Origin: Emticicia sp965283955
Lineage (GTDB): Bacteria; Bacteroidota; Bacteroidia; Cytophagales; Spirosomataceae
NCBI GenBank assembly: GCA_965283955.1
Contig: CBDIQW010000001.1
Coordinates: forward strand, 4,402,001-4,466,000
DNA length: 64,000 bases
Direction: 5' to 3'
Shown: piece by piece, positions 1 through 10,180 of the stretch
Numbering within the stretch: the first letter of the stretch is position 1
Layout of the letters: every line of letters begins with the position of its first letter
Notes under the pieces: generated by a model
The model's input: the letters and a program-made list of their open reading frames with translations, nothing else
Databases searched by the model: none
Told to the model about the DNA's origin: nothing
Program-made: the position numbers and the translations under genes

Positions 1-1488
1 TTGATTTAAAATCTTATGAAGTTTGGTTTGTAACAGGTAGCCAACATTTATACGGAGAAGAAACGCTTCGCCAAGTTGATGAACACTCAAAAGTTATAGC
101 CGATTCTTTCAATAATTCGCCAGAAATTCCAGTAAAGGTAGTTTTCAAACCAGTTGTAAAAACACCTGACGAAATTCTTCAAATTTGCCGAGAAGCCAAT
201 GGTACTCCAAATTGCGTGGGAATTATTACTTGGATGCACACTTTTTCTCCAGCCAAAATGTGGGTTCGTGGGCTTACGGCTCTGCAAGTTCCTTTGTTGC
301 ACCTTCATACACAATTCAACCGTGATATTCCTTACAACGAAATTGATATGGATTTTATGAATCTGAATCAATCGGCACACGGCGACCGTGAATTTGGGCA
401 TATCATGACCAAAATGCGATTAAATCGCAAGGTAGTAGTTGGGCATTGGCAAGCGGCTTCGGTTCTCAATAAAATCAATACTTGAGACTCGTGTTTCGGT
501 GGCAAAATACAAAATGCAAACCATGAAAGTGGTTCGTTTTGGCGATAATATGCGTCAAGTGGCCGTGACGGATGGCGACAAAGTTTCGGCAGAAATGAAG
601 TTCGGTTTTTCGGTAAATACGCACGCCGTTGGTGATTTGGTGCAGGTAATCAATCAGATTTCAGATGCAGAAATCGGAGAACTCATTCAAGAGTACGAAG
701 ATACCTACGATTTGATGACATCATTGGGTAAAGGTGGCGACCATCGTAGTTCACTTTATGAAGCAGCACGCATCGAATTAGGCTTAAAAGCATTCTTAGA
801 AGATGGCGGTTATTCGGCATATACCAATACATTTGAAGACCTTCACGGAATGCGTCAACTTCCAGGAATTGGCTCGCAACGCATGATGGCGGCTGGCTAC
901 GGTTATGGTGGTGAAGGTGACTGGAAAACGGCAGCACTGGTAAGAGCTATGAAAACAATGGCCACAGGTTTGCCCGGTGGCAACTGCATTCATGGAAGAT
1001 TATACGTATCATTTTGAATCCGGTAATCGATGGTTTTAGGTTCGCACATGCTCGAAATTTGTCCGACAATTGCCGCTCAAAAAGTAAAATGTGAAGTCCA
1101 TCCGCTCGGAATTGGCGGCAAAGAAGACCCTGTACGCTTAGTATTTAATGCGGCGGCTGGCCCAGCTCTGAATGTTTCGTTGGTTGATTTAGGAAATCGC
1201 TTTCGATTGATAGTCAATGAAGTAGAAGCCGTGGAAGTAACCGAATCTTTCCCGAAACTACCAACAGCTCGTGCCTTATGGAAGCCACAACCAAGCATGG
1301 AAGTTGGTTTGCAAGCATGGATTTTGGCAGGTGGAGCTCACCACACAGTTTACAGCCAAAACCTAACTACCGAATACATCGAAGATTTAGCAGAAATGCT
1401 CGATGTTGAGTTGGTGGTGATTGATAAAGACACAACCATTAGAGGATTGAAAAATGAATTGAGATTTAATGAAGTTGCCTACAAATAA
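1..1488 (+). CDS. araA: L-arabinose isomerase, 5'-partial, frame broken three times
   Basis: Converts L-arabinose to L-ribulose, the first step of the cytoplasmic arabinose pathway. The translation follows AraA of other bacteria almost from its N-terminus (EVWFVTGSQHLYG, then HTFSPAKMW, NLNQSAHGDREFG, RFGDNMRQVAVTDGDKV, TFEDLHG, GEGDWKTAAL, and the late AGGAHHT). FEDLHG and GEGDWK carry the two catalytic glutamates. Only the first few codons lie outside the window. The frame breaks near 478-490, near 985 and near 1028, and the protein resumes each time in a different frame with no lost domain, so the breaks look like sequence errors rather than decay. It is first in a tight + strand run with mgsA, araD and transaldolase. 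A ribulokinase gene is not visible and may lie upstream. Confidence 0.93.
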
Positions 1489-1543
1489 TTAGGTAATTTA
1501 CAATAAAATTCAAGCTTTAAATTCATTTTTTCAATTAAAACGT

Positions 1544-2014
1544 ATGGCAGATTCATTCAGTACGAAAATAGTTTCGGCAAGAAAACGCATTGCTTTGGTG
1601 GCACATGATAATAAAAAAGATGATTTGATTGACTGGGCAATTTATAACAAAGCCGTTTTATCGAAACATCAACTGTTTGCCACAGGTACAACTGGGCGGC
1701 TACTCGAAGAAGCTCTTGATATTTCGGTTGTTCGACTTTTGAGTGGCCCACTCGGTGGCGACCAGCAAATTGGAGCGTTGATTGCCGAAGGAAAAGTTGA
1801 TATGCTATTTTTTTTCTGGGACCCCATGGAAGCCCAACCGCACGACCCCGACATTAAAGCACTTTTACGTTTGTGTGTGGTTTGGAATATTCCGATGGCT
1901 TGCGACCGTGCCACCGCTGATTATATCGTTACATCGGCATTGATGCACAAAGAATACGAAACGGCCGTGCCTGATTACAGAAATTATACGAAAAGAAAAA
2001 TTAATTTAGGTTGA
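1544..2014 (+). CDS. mgsA: Methylglyoxal synthase
   Basis: Makes methylglyoxal and phosphate from dihydroxyacetone phosphate, a bypass that relieves sugar-phosphate build-up. The 156-residue product has the normal family length. By alignment to the E. coli enzyme, the catalytic aspartate sits in GPLGGDQQ (D73), and the phosphate/active-site region WDPMEAQPHDPD holds H100 and D103; H21 is the N-terminal histidine. It sits 55 bases after araA and 47 before araD. That placement inside a pentose operon is unusual and suggests a safety valve when arabinose-derived triose phosphates accumulate, which is inference. No separate promoter is evident, so it is probably cotranscribed. Confidence 0.93.
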   Translation: MADSFSTKIVSARKRIALVAHDNKKDDLIDWAIYNKAVLSKHQLFATGTTGRLLEEALDISVVRLLSGPLGGDQQIGALIAEGKVDMLFFFWDPMEAQPHDPDIKALLRLCVVWNIPMACDRATADYIVTSALMHKEYETAVPDYRNYTKRKINLG

Positions 2015-2061
2015 AGCGATTTTATGCAAATCTGAGTTTGAATTGCACAATTACATAAAAT

Positions 2062-2766
2062 ATGAGCGAATATAAATCTTTAAAAGAAGAGTGTTTCGAG
2101 GCAAATATGATGCTTCCGAAATTGGGTTTGGTGCTTTTTACATTCGGAAATGTGAGTGCTGTTGATAGAGCAAAAGCAGTGTTTGCTATCAAGCCAAGCG
2201 GCGTGCCGTATGAATTGCTCAAAGCCGATGATATTGTAATAATGGATTATGATGCGAAAGTCGTAGAAGGAAAAATGCGACCATCGTCTGATACAAAAAC
2301 ACACGCCCAACTCTACAAAAATTGGCAAGACATTGGCGGAATTACGCACACACACAGTACCTATGCCGTAGCATGGGCTCAGGCAGGCATGGATATTCCG
2401 ATTTTTGGTACAACCCATGCCGACCATACGCATCAAGATATTCCGTGTGCGGCGGTGCTAACCGATGAAATGATTTTGGGCGACTATGAATTTGAAACGG
2501 GTAATCAAATCTTTGATTGTTTTGCCGAAAAAAAACTTTCGCACAAAGAAGTAGAAATGGTTTTACTTCAAAATCATGGGCCATTTACTTGGGGGAAAAA
2601 CGCTGAAAAATCGGTTTATAATGCGGCGGTTTTGGAAGAAGTGGCTCGAATGGCGATGCTTACGCTTCAAATAAACCCAAATACGCCAAGAATAAAAGAT
2701 ACGTTACGTATGAAACATTTTGAGCGTAAACACGGCAAAAATGCCTATTACGGACAAGGTTGCTAA
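2062..2766 (+). CDS. araD: L-ribulose-5-phosphate 4-epimerase
   Basis: Converts L-ribulose 5-phosphate to D-xylulose 5-phosphate, linking arabinose to the pentose phosphate pathway. The product is 234 residues, close to the 231 of E. coli AraD. The class II aldolase fold is recognisable from GNVSA (residues 29-33), SDTKTH (76-81, with D77), the metal-binding THTHS (H96, H98) and the third metal ligand in NHGPFTWG (H172). It lies between mgsA and a transaldolase gene with short spacers. A related class II aldolase is possible in principle, but the metal-site spacing and the araA neighbour fit AraD well. Confidence 0.93.
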   Translation: MSEYKSLKEECFEANMMLPKLGLVLFTFGNVSAVDRAKAVFAIKPSGVPYELLKADDIVIMDYDAKVVEGKMRPSSDTKTHAQLYKNWQDIGGITHTHSTYAVAWAQAGMDIPIFGTTHADHTHQDIPCAAVLTDEMILGDYEFETGNQIFDCFAEKKLSHKEVEMVLLQNHGPFTWGKNAEKSVYNAAVLEEVARMAMLTLQINPNTPRIKDTLRMKHFERKHGKNAYYGQGC

Positions 2767-2800
2767 ACAAATTTACTATAAACATAAATCTTAAAAACAA

Positions 2801-3456
2801 ATGAAATTTTTTATTGATACCGCCAATCTGGCCGAAATCAAAGAAGCAAACGACTTGGGGGTTTTAGATGGCGTAACGACCAATCCATCGTTGATGGCAA
2901 AGGAAGGTATTTCTGGACAAGAAAATATTTTGAATCACTACAAAGCCATTTGTGAAATCGTTGATGACCAATTTCGGCCGAAGTAATTTCAACAGATTTT
3001 GACGGAATTATTAAAGAAGGTGAGCATTTGGCTTCACTTCACCCAAACATTATCGTAAAAGTTCCGATGATTAAAGATGGCATCAAGGCTATCAAATATT
3101 TTACCAATAAAGGAATCCGTACGAACTGTACGTTGGTTTTTTCGGCAGGACAAGCTCTTTTGGCAGCCAAAGCTGGAGCAACTTATGTATCGCCTTTTAT
3201 TGGTCGTTTAGATGATATTTCGGTCGATGGTTTAGATTTAATTGCTCAAATTCGTCTGATTTATGATAATTATGGTTTCGACACACAAATCTTGGCCGCT
3301 TCGGTTCGTCACCCAATTCATATTATCAAATGTGCTGAAATCGGTTCAGATGTAATGACAGGCCCATTGAGTGCGATGTTAGCTTTATTGAAACACCCAC
3401 TAACTGACTCTGGTTTAGAGAAGTTTTTGGCCGATTATAAAAAAGTAAATGGTTGA
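2801..3456 (+). CDS. tal: Transaldolase (short TalC/Fsa-type), one frame break
   Basis: Transfers a dihydroxyacetone unit between sugar phosphates in the non-oxidative pentose phosphate pathway. The N-terminus MKFFIDTANLAEI and the TTNPSL motif mark the short (about 215-residue) transaldolase subfamily. The Schiff-base lysine is in IIVKVPM, codon 3058-3060. The frame breaks near 2978; the following frame supplies SAEVISTDF and runs to the stop, so the gene is complete apart from one indel. It closes the arabinose operon: its TGA stop lies inside the left arm of a terminator hairpin. Fructose-6-phosphate aldolase is the closest alternative for this subfamily. Confidence 0.9.
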
Positions 3457-3482
3457 TAGGCACTCGCCTATCAACTTTTTTT
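3452..3482 (+). terminator. Intrinsic terminator of the arabinose operon
   Basis: A perfect 10-bp stem (GTTGATAGGC / GCCTATCAAC) with a four-base loop is followed by seven T. The stop codon of the transaldolase gene is within the left arm, so termination is directly coupled to the gene end. It separates the araA-tal unit from the downstream epimerase gene. Confidence 0.9.
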
Positions 3483-3567
3483 CAACCCTATATTGATGCT
3501 CAAAACGCTCAGTCGGGGAATCTTCATGAATTATTACTTTTGGTAAAATCTATTCAATCTTACAAAT

Positions 3568-4739
3568 ATGAAACTAAAAACTCTCGGATTTATACTTGTC
3601 GGTGTCGGACTTTTGCAAGTTGGAATGGCACAGTCGCCTTCAAAAACCAAGAAAAATACCGCAGGAAAAGTGAATAAAATTGAAAAATCAGCTTTCGGAA
3701 CATTGCCCAATGGCTCGAAAGTTGACCTTTATACGCTTCGTAATTCTAATGGTATGGAAGTACAGATTACGAATTATGGAGGTATAATTACAAATCTTAC
3801 AGCCCCAGATAAAAAAGGCAAATATGCCAACGTCACCCTTGCCTGCGATTCGCTCAAAGGATACTTGAAAGGTGTCCCTTATTTCGGAGCATTGATTGGA
3901 AGATTTGGAAATCGAATAGCCAAAGGTAAGTTTACACTCGAAGGCAAAGAATATACATTGGCAACTAATAATAGACCAAATGCTCTTCATGGCGGAAGAA
4001 AAGGTTTTGATAAAGTGCTTTGGACAGCCACGCCAATTGATGCGGTCGAACCACAATTAAAACTCAACTATACTGCGGCCGATGGCGAAGAAGGTTATCC
4101 AGGAAAATTAGACGTTGAAGTAATTTATACACTTCAAAAAGATAATTCTTTAAAGATTGATTACAAAGCCACGACTGATAAAACTACGGTTGTGAATCTA
4201 ACAAATCATACGTATTTCAATCTTTCGGCTGATGCCAGCAAAGACATTCTCGACCATGAGCTTACGTTGGCGGCCGATAAATTAGTACCCGTTGATGCAA
4301 CGCTCATTCCTACGGGTGAACTCACTGCCGTAGCAGGAACGCCATTCGACTTTTTGAAGCCTCATAAAATTGGTGAGCGAATCAACGATGCCAATGATGC
4401 CTCAAATCAAGTGCATGGTCACAAAGGATACGACCATTGCATGGGCATTTACAGATGCCAGCCAATAAATTGAAAAACGTAGCATCGGTTTATGACGCAA
4501 CAACTGGTCGCGTGATGGAGGTTTTTACAACTGAGCCAGCCATTCAGTTTTATTCGGGAAATTTCTTAGATGGTTCAGCAATTGTTAAAGGAGGCGTTCC
4601 TGCGAAATTCCGTTCAGGATTCTGCTTAGAAACCCAACATTATCCAGATTCACCCAATCAACCGAATTTCCCAACTACTGTTTTAAAACCTAACGAAACC
4701 TATCGAACAACTACTATTTATAAGTTTTCGATAAAATAA
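3568..4739 (+). CDS. Exported aldose 1-epimerase (mutarotase), two frame breaks
   Basis: Interconverts alpha and beta anomers of aldoses. A Sec signal peptide (residues 1-21, ending GMAQ) places it in the periplasm, so it would act on sugars released by outer-membrane glycanases before uptake. Family motifs are NYGGII (69-74), GRFGNRI (111-117), NALHGG (H141), and the catalytic NHTYFNL (H214). The late CLETQHYPDSPN contains the catalytic glutamate. The frame is lost and regained by two extra bases near 4441 and 4462, affecting only the stretch around GYDHCW..FTDASNK. It follows the arabinose-operon terminator and precedes its own terminator, so it may be a separate unit. Exact sugar preference cannot be told. 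Confidence 0.9.
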
Positions 4740-4759
4740 TCTACATATAACATTAGTAG

Positions 4760-4801
4760 AAAACGCAGTATAAATCTTTATGAGATTGTATTGCGTTTTT
4801 T
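4760..4801 (+). terminator. Terminator after the aldose epimerase gene
   Basis: The arms AAAACGCA (4760-4767) and TGCGTTTT (4792-4799) pair perfectly, with further imperfect pairing inside, and the right arm runs into six T. It insulates the arabinose genes from the SusC unit that follows. Confidence 0.8.
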
Positions 4802-4967
4802 ATTCCAGTGTTACTCCTCCAGATTTTCGTGAAATAGCTCAAAGTTAAGATGTTTGCATCTTCAATTTTATTCTACGCTAAAAATTACTTATTTCTTCTC
4901 AAAGTCTATCATAATTTACGTATAGTCTTCATTTTCAGTATTAGCACAGAAAACTTGTATAATAATA

Positions 4968-4982
4968 GTGTAAAATTGACAC
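4968..4982 (+). promoter_or_regulatory. Palindromic operator candidate before the first SusC gene
   Basis: GTGTAAAATTGACAC matches the palindrome GTGTCA-N3-TGACAC at 11 of 12 defined positions. Its right half contains a TTG followed after 19 bases by AACATTTG, a near match to the Bacteroidota -7 element TAnnTTTG, so the site would overlap the -33 element. The SusC start is 126 bases downstream. The rest of the gap 4740-5107 holds the terminator above and no gene. Confidence 0.6.
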
Positions 4983-5107
4983 TTTTTAAGTTTACTGAAC
5001 ATTTGTGGTGCTTATTTAGTGAATTGTGCTATTCTATTTTTAAGTCAGTGCCTTATTTTGCAATCGTAATTTTATATTATTTATTAAATGATTCATATTT
5101 ATTAATT

Positions 5108-8100
5108 ATGAAACAAATTGACTTGTACATTTCAATCACTCGGAAAAAGCTGTACTTAGTTGTATCAGGTATTTTTCTTTTGATTGGCTTTTCAGGCTTT
5201 TCGCTAAAAGCTCAAACAGTGAAAGGAACAGTGAAATCTAACACAGGAGAAACGATTCCTGGGGCAGCCGTCACTATCAAGGGTACAACGCAGGGCGTTA
5301 ATGCTGGTGCAGAGGGAGAATTCTCAATTTTTTGTACACCAAAACAAACCTTAGTTGTTAGTTCAGTTGGATTCAAGGCCAAAGAAATTGTGGTTGGTAA
5401 TCAAAAAATTATCAATGTTGTGTTGGAAGAAATTTTATCGGAATTATCCGAGGTAGTAGTTGTTGGTTATGGAAGACAAAAGAAAGAAGGTGTTGTGGCA
5501 TCAGTAACTCAAACTACCAATAAGGAGCTTGAGCGTGCGGGCGGGGTTTCGAGTATTGGTGCTGCTTTAACAGGGAATGTACCAGGTTTGATTACGAATG
5601 CAAGTACTGGACTTCCAGGAGCAGAAGACCCACAGATTTTGATTCGTGGTCGTAGTTCTTGGAATAATTCTGAGCCATTGATTCTTGTCGATGGAGTGGA
5701 GCGTCCGATGAATAGTGTAGATATTAGTTCAGTAGAAACTATCACAGTTTTGAAAGATGCTTCGGCAACGGCGGTTTTTGGTTCGAGAGGTGCAAATGGT
5801 GTAATTTTGGTGACAACCAAACGTGGCCAAACGGGCAAGGCTTCTATCAGAGCTACCGTAAACACAATTGTGAAAGCCCCATCGAAGCTTCCACAAAAAT
5901 ATGATTCTTTTGATGCTCTAAGCATCAGAAATGAAGCCATTGAATATGAATTAGCTGCTCGACCAGAGGGCTGGAGAAATATTACGCCACAGGCGGTAAT
6001 CAATAAGTATCGTTTTCCTGCAAACTTAGCAGAAGCTGAGCGTTACCCGAATGTTGACTGGGAAGAAGCATTATTCAAACCTTATGCTATCTCAAACAAC
6101 GCAAACTTAAATATTAGTGGTGGAACAAATCTGGTGAAATACTTTACCAGTGCAGATTTCTTGCAAGAAGCCGATTTGTTTAAAATCTATGACAATAAAC
6201 GTGGCTACGAACAGGGTTTTGGCTTTAATCGCTTAAATGTTCGTAGCAATTTAGACTTTCAATTATCGAAAAGCACACTATTCAAAACCAATTTGTCGGG
6301 TTCGTATGCGGTCAGAAAAAGTCCGTGGGGCTTTACGGGTAGCCAATATACCCATGGATTGATGCGTATAGTGCTGCACCAGATTTATTCTTGCCAAAAT
6401 ATGCCGATGGCTCTTGGGGTTTTTATGCACCAAACCAAGCCAGAGCCGAAACACTCTGCTCTGAGCCTTGCTATCGGTGGTATTCAGTACCAAACCACTG
6501 CTCGTATTACAACAGACTTCACATTAGAGCAAGATTTAGACCGCCTCGTGAAAGGTTTGAGAGTCGCTGGAACAGTTTCGTTGGATAATACATTCGTAGA
6601 ATCGAACCGTGGGGTGAATGACCTTTTCAATGGCACACAACGCAAGTGGATTAATCCTGATAATGGTGTAGAAGTATATCAGCAGGCAGTTGATGGAATC
6701 ACTGGTTTTGATTTTCAAGAAGGAATTAAGTGGGCCCCAGCGGCAGGAAGCATTGGTGCAAGCCAACGACGTTTGTTTTATCAGTTACAACTAAATTACA
6801 ACAAGACTATTGCAGGAAAGCACAATATCACGGCAATGGGTTTGACAAACCGAAACGTTTTTGCCAGCGGTAATACCATTCCTTCGTATCGTGAAGACTG
6901 GGTTTTTAGAACTACCTACAATTTTAACAATAAATACACCATCGAATACAACGGTGCTTACAACGGCTCTGAGCAGTTTGCCAAAGATTATCGTTTTGCG
7001 TTTTTCTCTTCGGGTGGTGCAAACTGGGTAATCTCGAACGAGAATTTCATGAAGCCAATAAAATTCATCAATTCATTGAAACTACGTATGTCGTATGGTC
7101 AAACAGGATTTGATAATTTGGGTGTAAGATGGCCATATTTGGAGCAATGGGCTTACGGCGGAAGGTCAAGATTGGGTGTTACAAACGAAGCTGCTGAGCA
7201 AAGTCCATACACATGGTATTCGCAAGCAACCGTTGGAAACCCGACGGTTCAATGGGAAGAGTCAGAGAAGTTTAACTTAGGTTTAGATTTTGAAATTCTT
7301 AGAGGTTTGGTAAAAGGTAAAGCCGATATTTTCCAAGATAATAGAAGTAAAATTTTATTAACAGGTCGTGCCGATGTACCAAGTTATTTTGGAGCTGCAC
7401 CACCAGTAGCCAACTTAGGAGCTGTAAAATCGCAAGGGTATGAAGTGGAATTACATTTCAGTAAAAATGTTGGAAAATCACGTTTGTGGGCTGACCTAAA
7501 CATGACACATACCGAAAATAGAATCTTGGAGCGTGCCACACCAGAATTGCTTCCTGACTACCAAAAACCTGAAGGAATGCAAATTGACCAAACATATTCT
7601 TTCGTGAACAACGGAATTTATAATACTTGGGATCAGCTCTATGGTAGCACCATGCACAACGTAAATGATAATCAGAAACTTGTAGGTAATTATTATTTAG
7701 TAGATTATAATGCTGACGGTGTGATTGATTCACAAGATAGAATTCCTTACGGACACACAGGTTGGCCACAAAATACTTACAACGCCACATTTGGTGTAGA
7801 TTGGAAAGGTTTATCGGCTTTTGTTCAGCTTTATGCTGTCAATAATGTTACTCGTCAAGTTGTATTCACAAGTTTGAGCGGTCAGAGTAATACTGTTTAT
7901 TATGAAGGTGCATACTGGTCGCCACAAAATCCAAGCGGAACACCAATTCCACGCTGGCTTACTACTCCATTCGGTGATTACAGAGGAACACAATACATGT
8001 ACGATGGCTCTTATGTTCGTTTAAAAAATGCCGAAATAGCTTACACTTTTACAACAGAACTCAGCAGAAAATTAGGGTTCAATAGCCTAAGAGTATATCT

Positions 8101-8236
8101 CAACGGTAATAACCTGTATGCTTGGAGCAAAATGCCAGACGATAGAGAGTCGAATTTCGCAGGAACAGGCTGGGCATCGCAAGGAGCTTATCCAACTGTA
8201 AAAAGATATAATTTGGGTTTAAACATAACTTTCTAA
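5108..8236 (+). CDS. SusC/RagA-type TonB-dependent outer-membrane transporter
   Basis: Forms the outer-membrane channel of a SusC/SusD pair and imports glycan oligosaccharides with energy from TonB. I chose ATG 5108, after which a signal peptide ends at LKAQ (residues 1-36); the 86 codons upstream in frame look non-coding. Order: carboxypeptidase-like regulatory domain (about 38-115), plug (about 125-235, with LVDGVERP and the FGSRGANGVILVTTKRG signature), then the 22-strand barrel, for 1,042 residues. Codons from about 6351 to 6451 are read in the wrong frame: another frame gives WIDAYSAAPDLFLPKYADG and GSWGFYAPNQARAE, so two compensating indels hide about 34 true residues. The partner SusD starts 11 bases downstream. 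The substrate is probably xylan or arabinoxylan, by context. Confidence 0.93.
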   Translation: MKQIDLYISITRKKLYLVVSGIFLLIGFSGFSLKAQTVKGTVKSNTGETIPGAAVTIKGTTQGVNAGAEGEFSIFCTPKQTLVVSSVGFKAKEIVVGNQKIINVVLEEILSELSEVVVVGYGRQKKEGVVASVTQTTNKELERAGGVSSIGAALTGNVPGLITNASTGLPGAEDPQILIRGRSSWNNSEPLILVDGVERPMNSVDISSVETITVLKDASATAVFGSRGANGVILVTTKRGQTGKASIRATVNTIVKAPSKLPQKYDSFDALSIRNEAIEYELAARPEGWRNITPQAVINKYRFPANLAEAERYPNVDWEEALFKPYAISNNANLNISGGTNLVKYFTSADFLQEADLFKIYDNKRGYEQGFGFNRLNVRSNLDFQLSKSTLFKTNLSGSYAVRKSPWGFTGSQYTHGLMRIVLHQIYSCQNMPMALGVFMHQTKPEPKHSALSLAIGGIQYQTTARITTDFTLEQDLDRLVKGLRVAGTVSLDNTFVESNRGVNDLFNGTQRKWINPDNGVEVYQQAVDGITGFDFQEGIKWAPAAGSIGASQRRLFYQLQLNYNKTIAGKHNITAMGLTNRNVFASGNTIPSYREDWVFRTTYNFNNKYTIEYNGAYNGSEQFAKDYRFAFFSSGGANWVISNENFMKPIKFINSLKLRMSYGQTGFDNLGVRWPYLEQWAYGGRSRLGVTNEAAEQSPYTWYSQATVGNPTVQWEESEKFNLGLDFEILRGLVKGKADIFQDNRSKILLTGRADVPSYFGAAPPVANLGAVKSQGYEVELHFSKNVGKSRLWADLNMTHTENRILERATPELLPDYQKPEGMQIDQTYSFVNNGIYNTWDQLYGSTMHNVNDNQKLVGNYYLVDYNADGVIDSQDRIPYGHTGWPQNTYNATFGVDWKGLSAFVQLYAVNNVTRQVVFTSLSGQSNTVYYEGAYWSPQNPSGTPIPRWLTTPFGDYRGTQYMYDGSYVRLKNAEIAYTFTTELSRKLGFNSLRVYLNGNNLYAWSKMPDDRESNFAGTGWASQGAYPTVKRYNLGLNITF

Positions 8237-8247
8237 TTAATAAAATC

Positions 8248-10131
8248 ATGAAAAATAGAATAAAACTTTTAGCATTAGTTTGTTCACTATCTTTTGGGGT
8301 TACTTCATGTTCAGACTTTTTAGACCGTGACCCTCAATCATTGGTGTCTGACAAGGATGCCTTCAAAAACTTTGTCAATTTTCAAGGTTTCACCGAAGAA
8401 CTCTACCATACTATTCCTGATTTTTCGAATGGATATTGGACAAACTCTTTTAACTGGGGTGAAGACGAAATCCAATCAACGGCTCAGAATTTCCACTTCG
8501 GGGTGAAAATCGACAACGGAGATTTTTGGGGCTGGCAACGCAATTTCGATGGCTGGCAAGCAGGTTGGATGGACCGTAATAATAACCAAACCAACGACGA
8601 CCGTTTCGCAAAATCGCTTTGGGGGTTGGGTTGGTACGGTATCCGTAAAGCAAATTTAGGGTTAGCCAATCTTGATAAATTGACCGATGCTACGCAAGAG
8701 GAAAAAGACCTAATCAAAGGACAATTGTTATTTTTCCGTGGGTGGTATCACTTCATGTTCATGCAGTTTTTTGGTGGCTTACCTTATATTGATAAAGTAT
8801 TACCGGGCGATGAGAAACTTACATTACCACGCCTGAAATACAGTGAATGTGCCGATAAAGCAGCCGCCGATTTTAGAGAAGCAGCTAATTTATTGCCAAC
8901 CGACTGGGACAACACAACGGCTGGTAGAAGAACATTGGGCAAAAACCAGCTGCGTATCAATAAAATTATGGCATTGGGTTATTTGGGTAAAAACTATCTT
9001 TGGGCGGGTAGTCCGTTGATGAACCAAGTTTCTGGTGGAAGCTCTTCATACAATGCCGATTATTGCAAAAAAGCAGCCGAAGCATTCGGCGAATTGCTTA
9101 CTTTGACCGAAAGTGGAGCGGCTCCTCATAAATTAGTCCCATTCAATCAATACTATACAAACTTCTACACAACGGGTCAGAACTGGCAAATTCCAGGTGG
9201 AACAGAAGCCATTTTTCGTGGGCCTTATTTTGGAGCAAATAACTCAAACTGGGGAACTAGTAAACAGTACAGTCCATTGATTATCAGCGAAGGCGATGTG
9301 AAGTTTTTACCAACTTCAAACTACGTAAATAACTACGGAATGGCCAACGGAATGCCAATTAAAGATATTACGAAGGCTGACCCAGAGTCTGGCTATAATC
9401 CAGAGTTTCCGTGGAAAGGCCGTGACCCACGTTTCTACAACGACATCGTATTTGATGGTGTAAGAATGGTTGCAGGAAGTATTCCAAATGCTGCCGAAGT
9501 AAATAACCGTCACGCAAATTTACATACAGGTGGCTCTTATCGTGATATTGCTACGGGTAGCCGCACAGGATATTTATTATTCAAATTTGTGCCAAGAACT
9601 GCTAACAAATATGACCAAGGTTACAGCTACGATAAGAGTTTGAATATCAAGGTTCCGTATATGCGTTTAGCAGATATTTACTTGATGTATGCAGAAGCTG
9701 CCGCACAGGGTTTTGGTTCGGCTTTAGGAAAATCGAGTAATTATTCAAAAACATCGGTTGATGCCATTAACGTAATCAGAGAAAGAGCAGGTGTGGTACT
9801 CAGTAAACGCAAAATTCTTAGGTTCGTTAGATACTTACATGGAAGAAGTAAGACGTGAGCGTGCAGTAGAACTCTCGTTTGAGGGCACCGCTTCAACGAC
9901 CTTCGCCGTTGGTTGCTAATTTCAAAAAGCCCTTACACACTCAAAAAATCAATCGAGTTTGACAGAGCCGCTCCGCTTGACCCTTCTAAAGACCCGAAAG
10001 ACAACCGAGTATTGAATTTACGTGAAACCACCATCTTGGAGCGTAAATTTACCGAAAAACACAATTGGTTGCCTTTGAAGGTAAACGACGTGAATTTATA
10101 CGTAGAGTTTGGTCAAAACCCTGGCTGGTAA
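8248..10131 (+). CDS. SusD/RagB-type glycan-binding lipoprotein, two frame breaks
   Basis: Surface lipoprotein that captures glycan and caps the SusC channel. The lipobox ends at C21 (SFGVTSC). The N-terminal SusD motif FLDRDPQS and the TPR-like helices (LLFFRGWYHFMFMQFFGGLPY, in two parts, around residues 155-175) are typical. The C-terminal RagB signature (NVIRERAG, then RRERAVELSFEG.RFNDLRRW) is split by indels near 9798 and 9883, after which the frame runs to the stop at 10131. Both breaks leave the family sequence intact, so the gene is probably functional. It is cotranscribed with the SusC gene 11 bases upstream and followed 49 bases later by a second SusC. Confidence 0.92.
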
Positions 10132-10180
10132 GAGCGAGCCAAATCAAAAAATGAGATAAAAATTGATAAACGATTAAGCA

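Noticed and set aside
3453..3677. 74-codon frame overlapping the epimerase signal peptide
   Set aside because: It starts within the transaldolase terminator and reads the epimerase in another frame.
4850..5107. N-terminal extension of the first SusC by 86 codons
   Set aside because: The extension lacks domain pattern, contains the operator and promoter-like elements, and the signal peptide starts at 5108.
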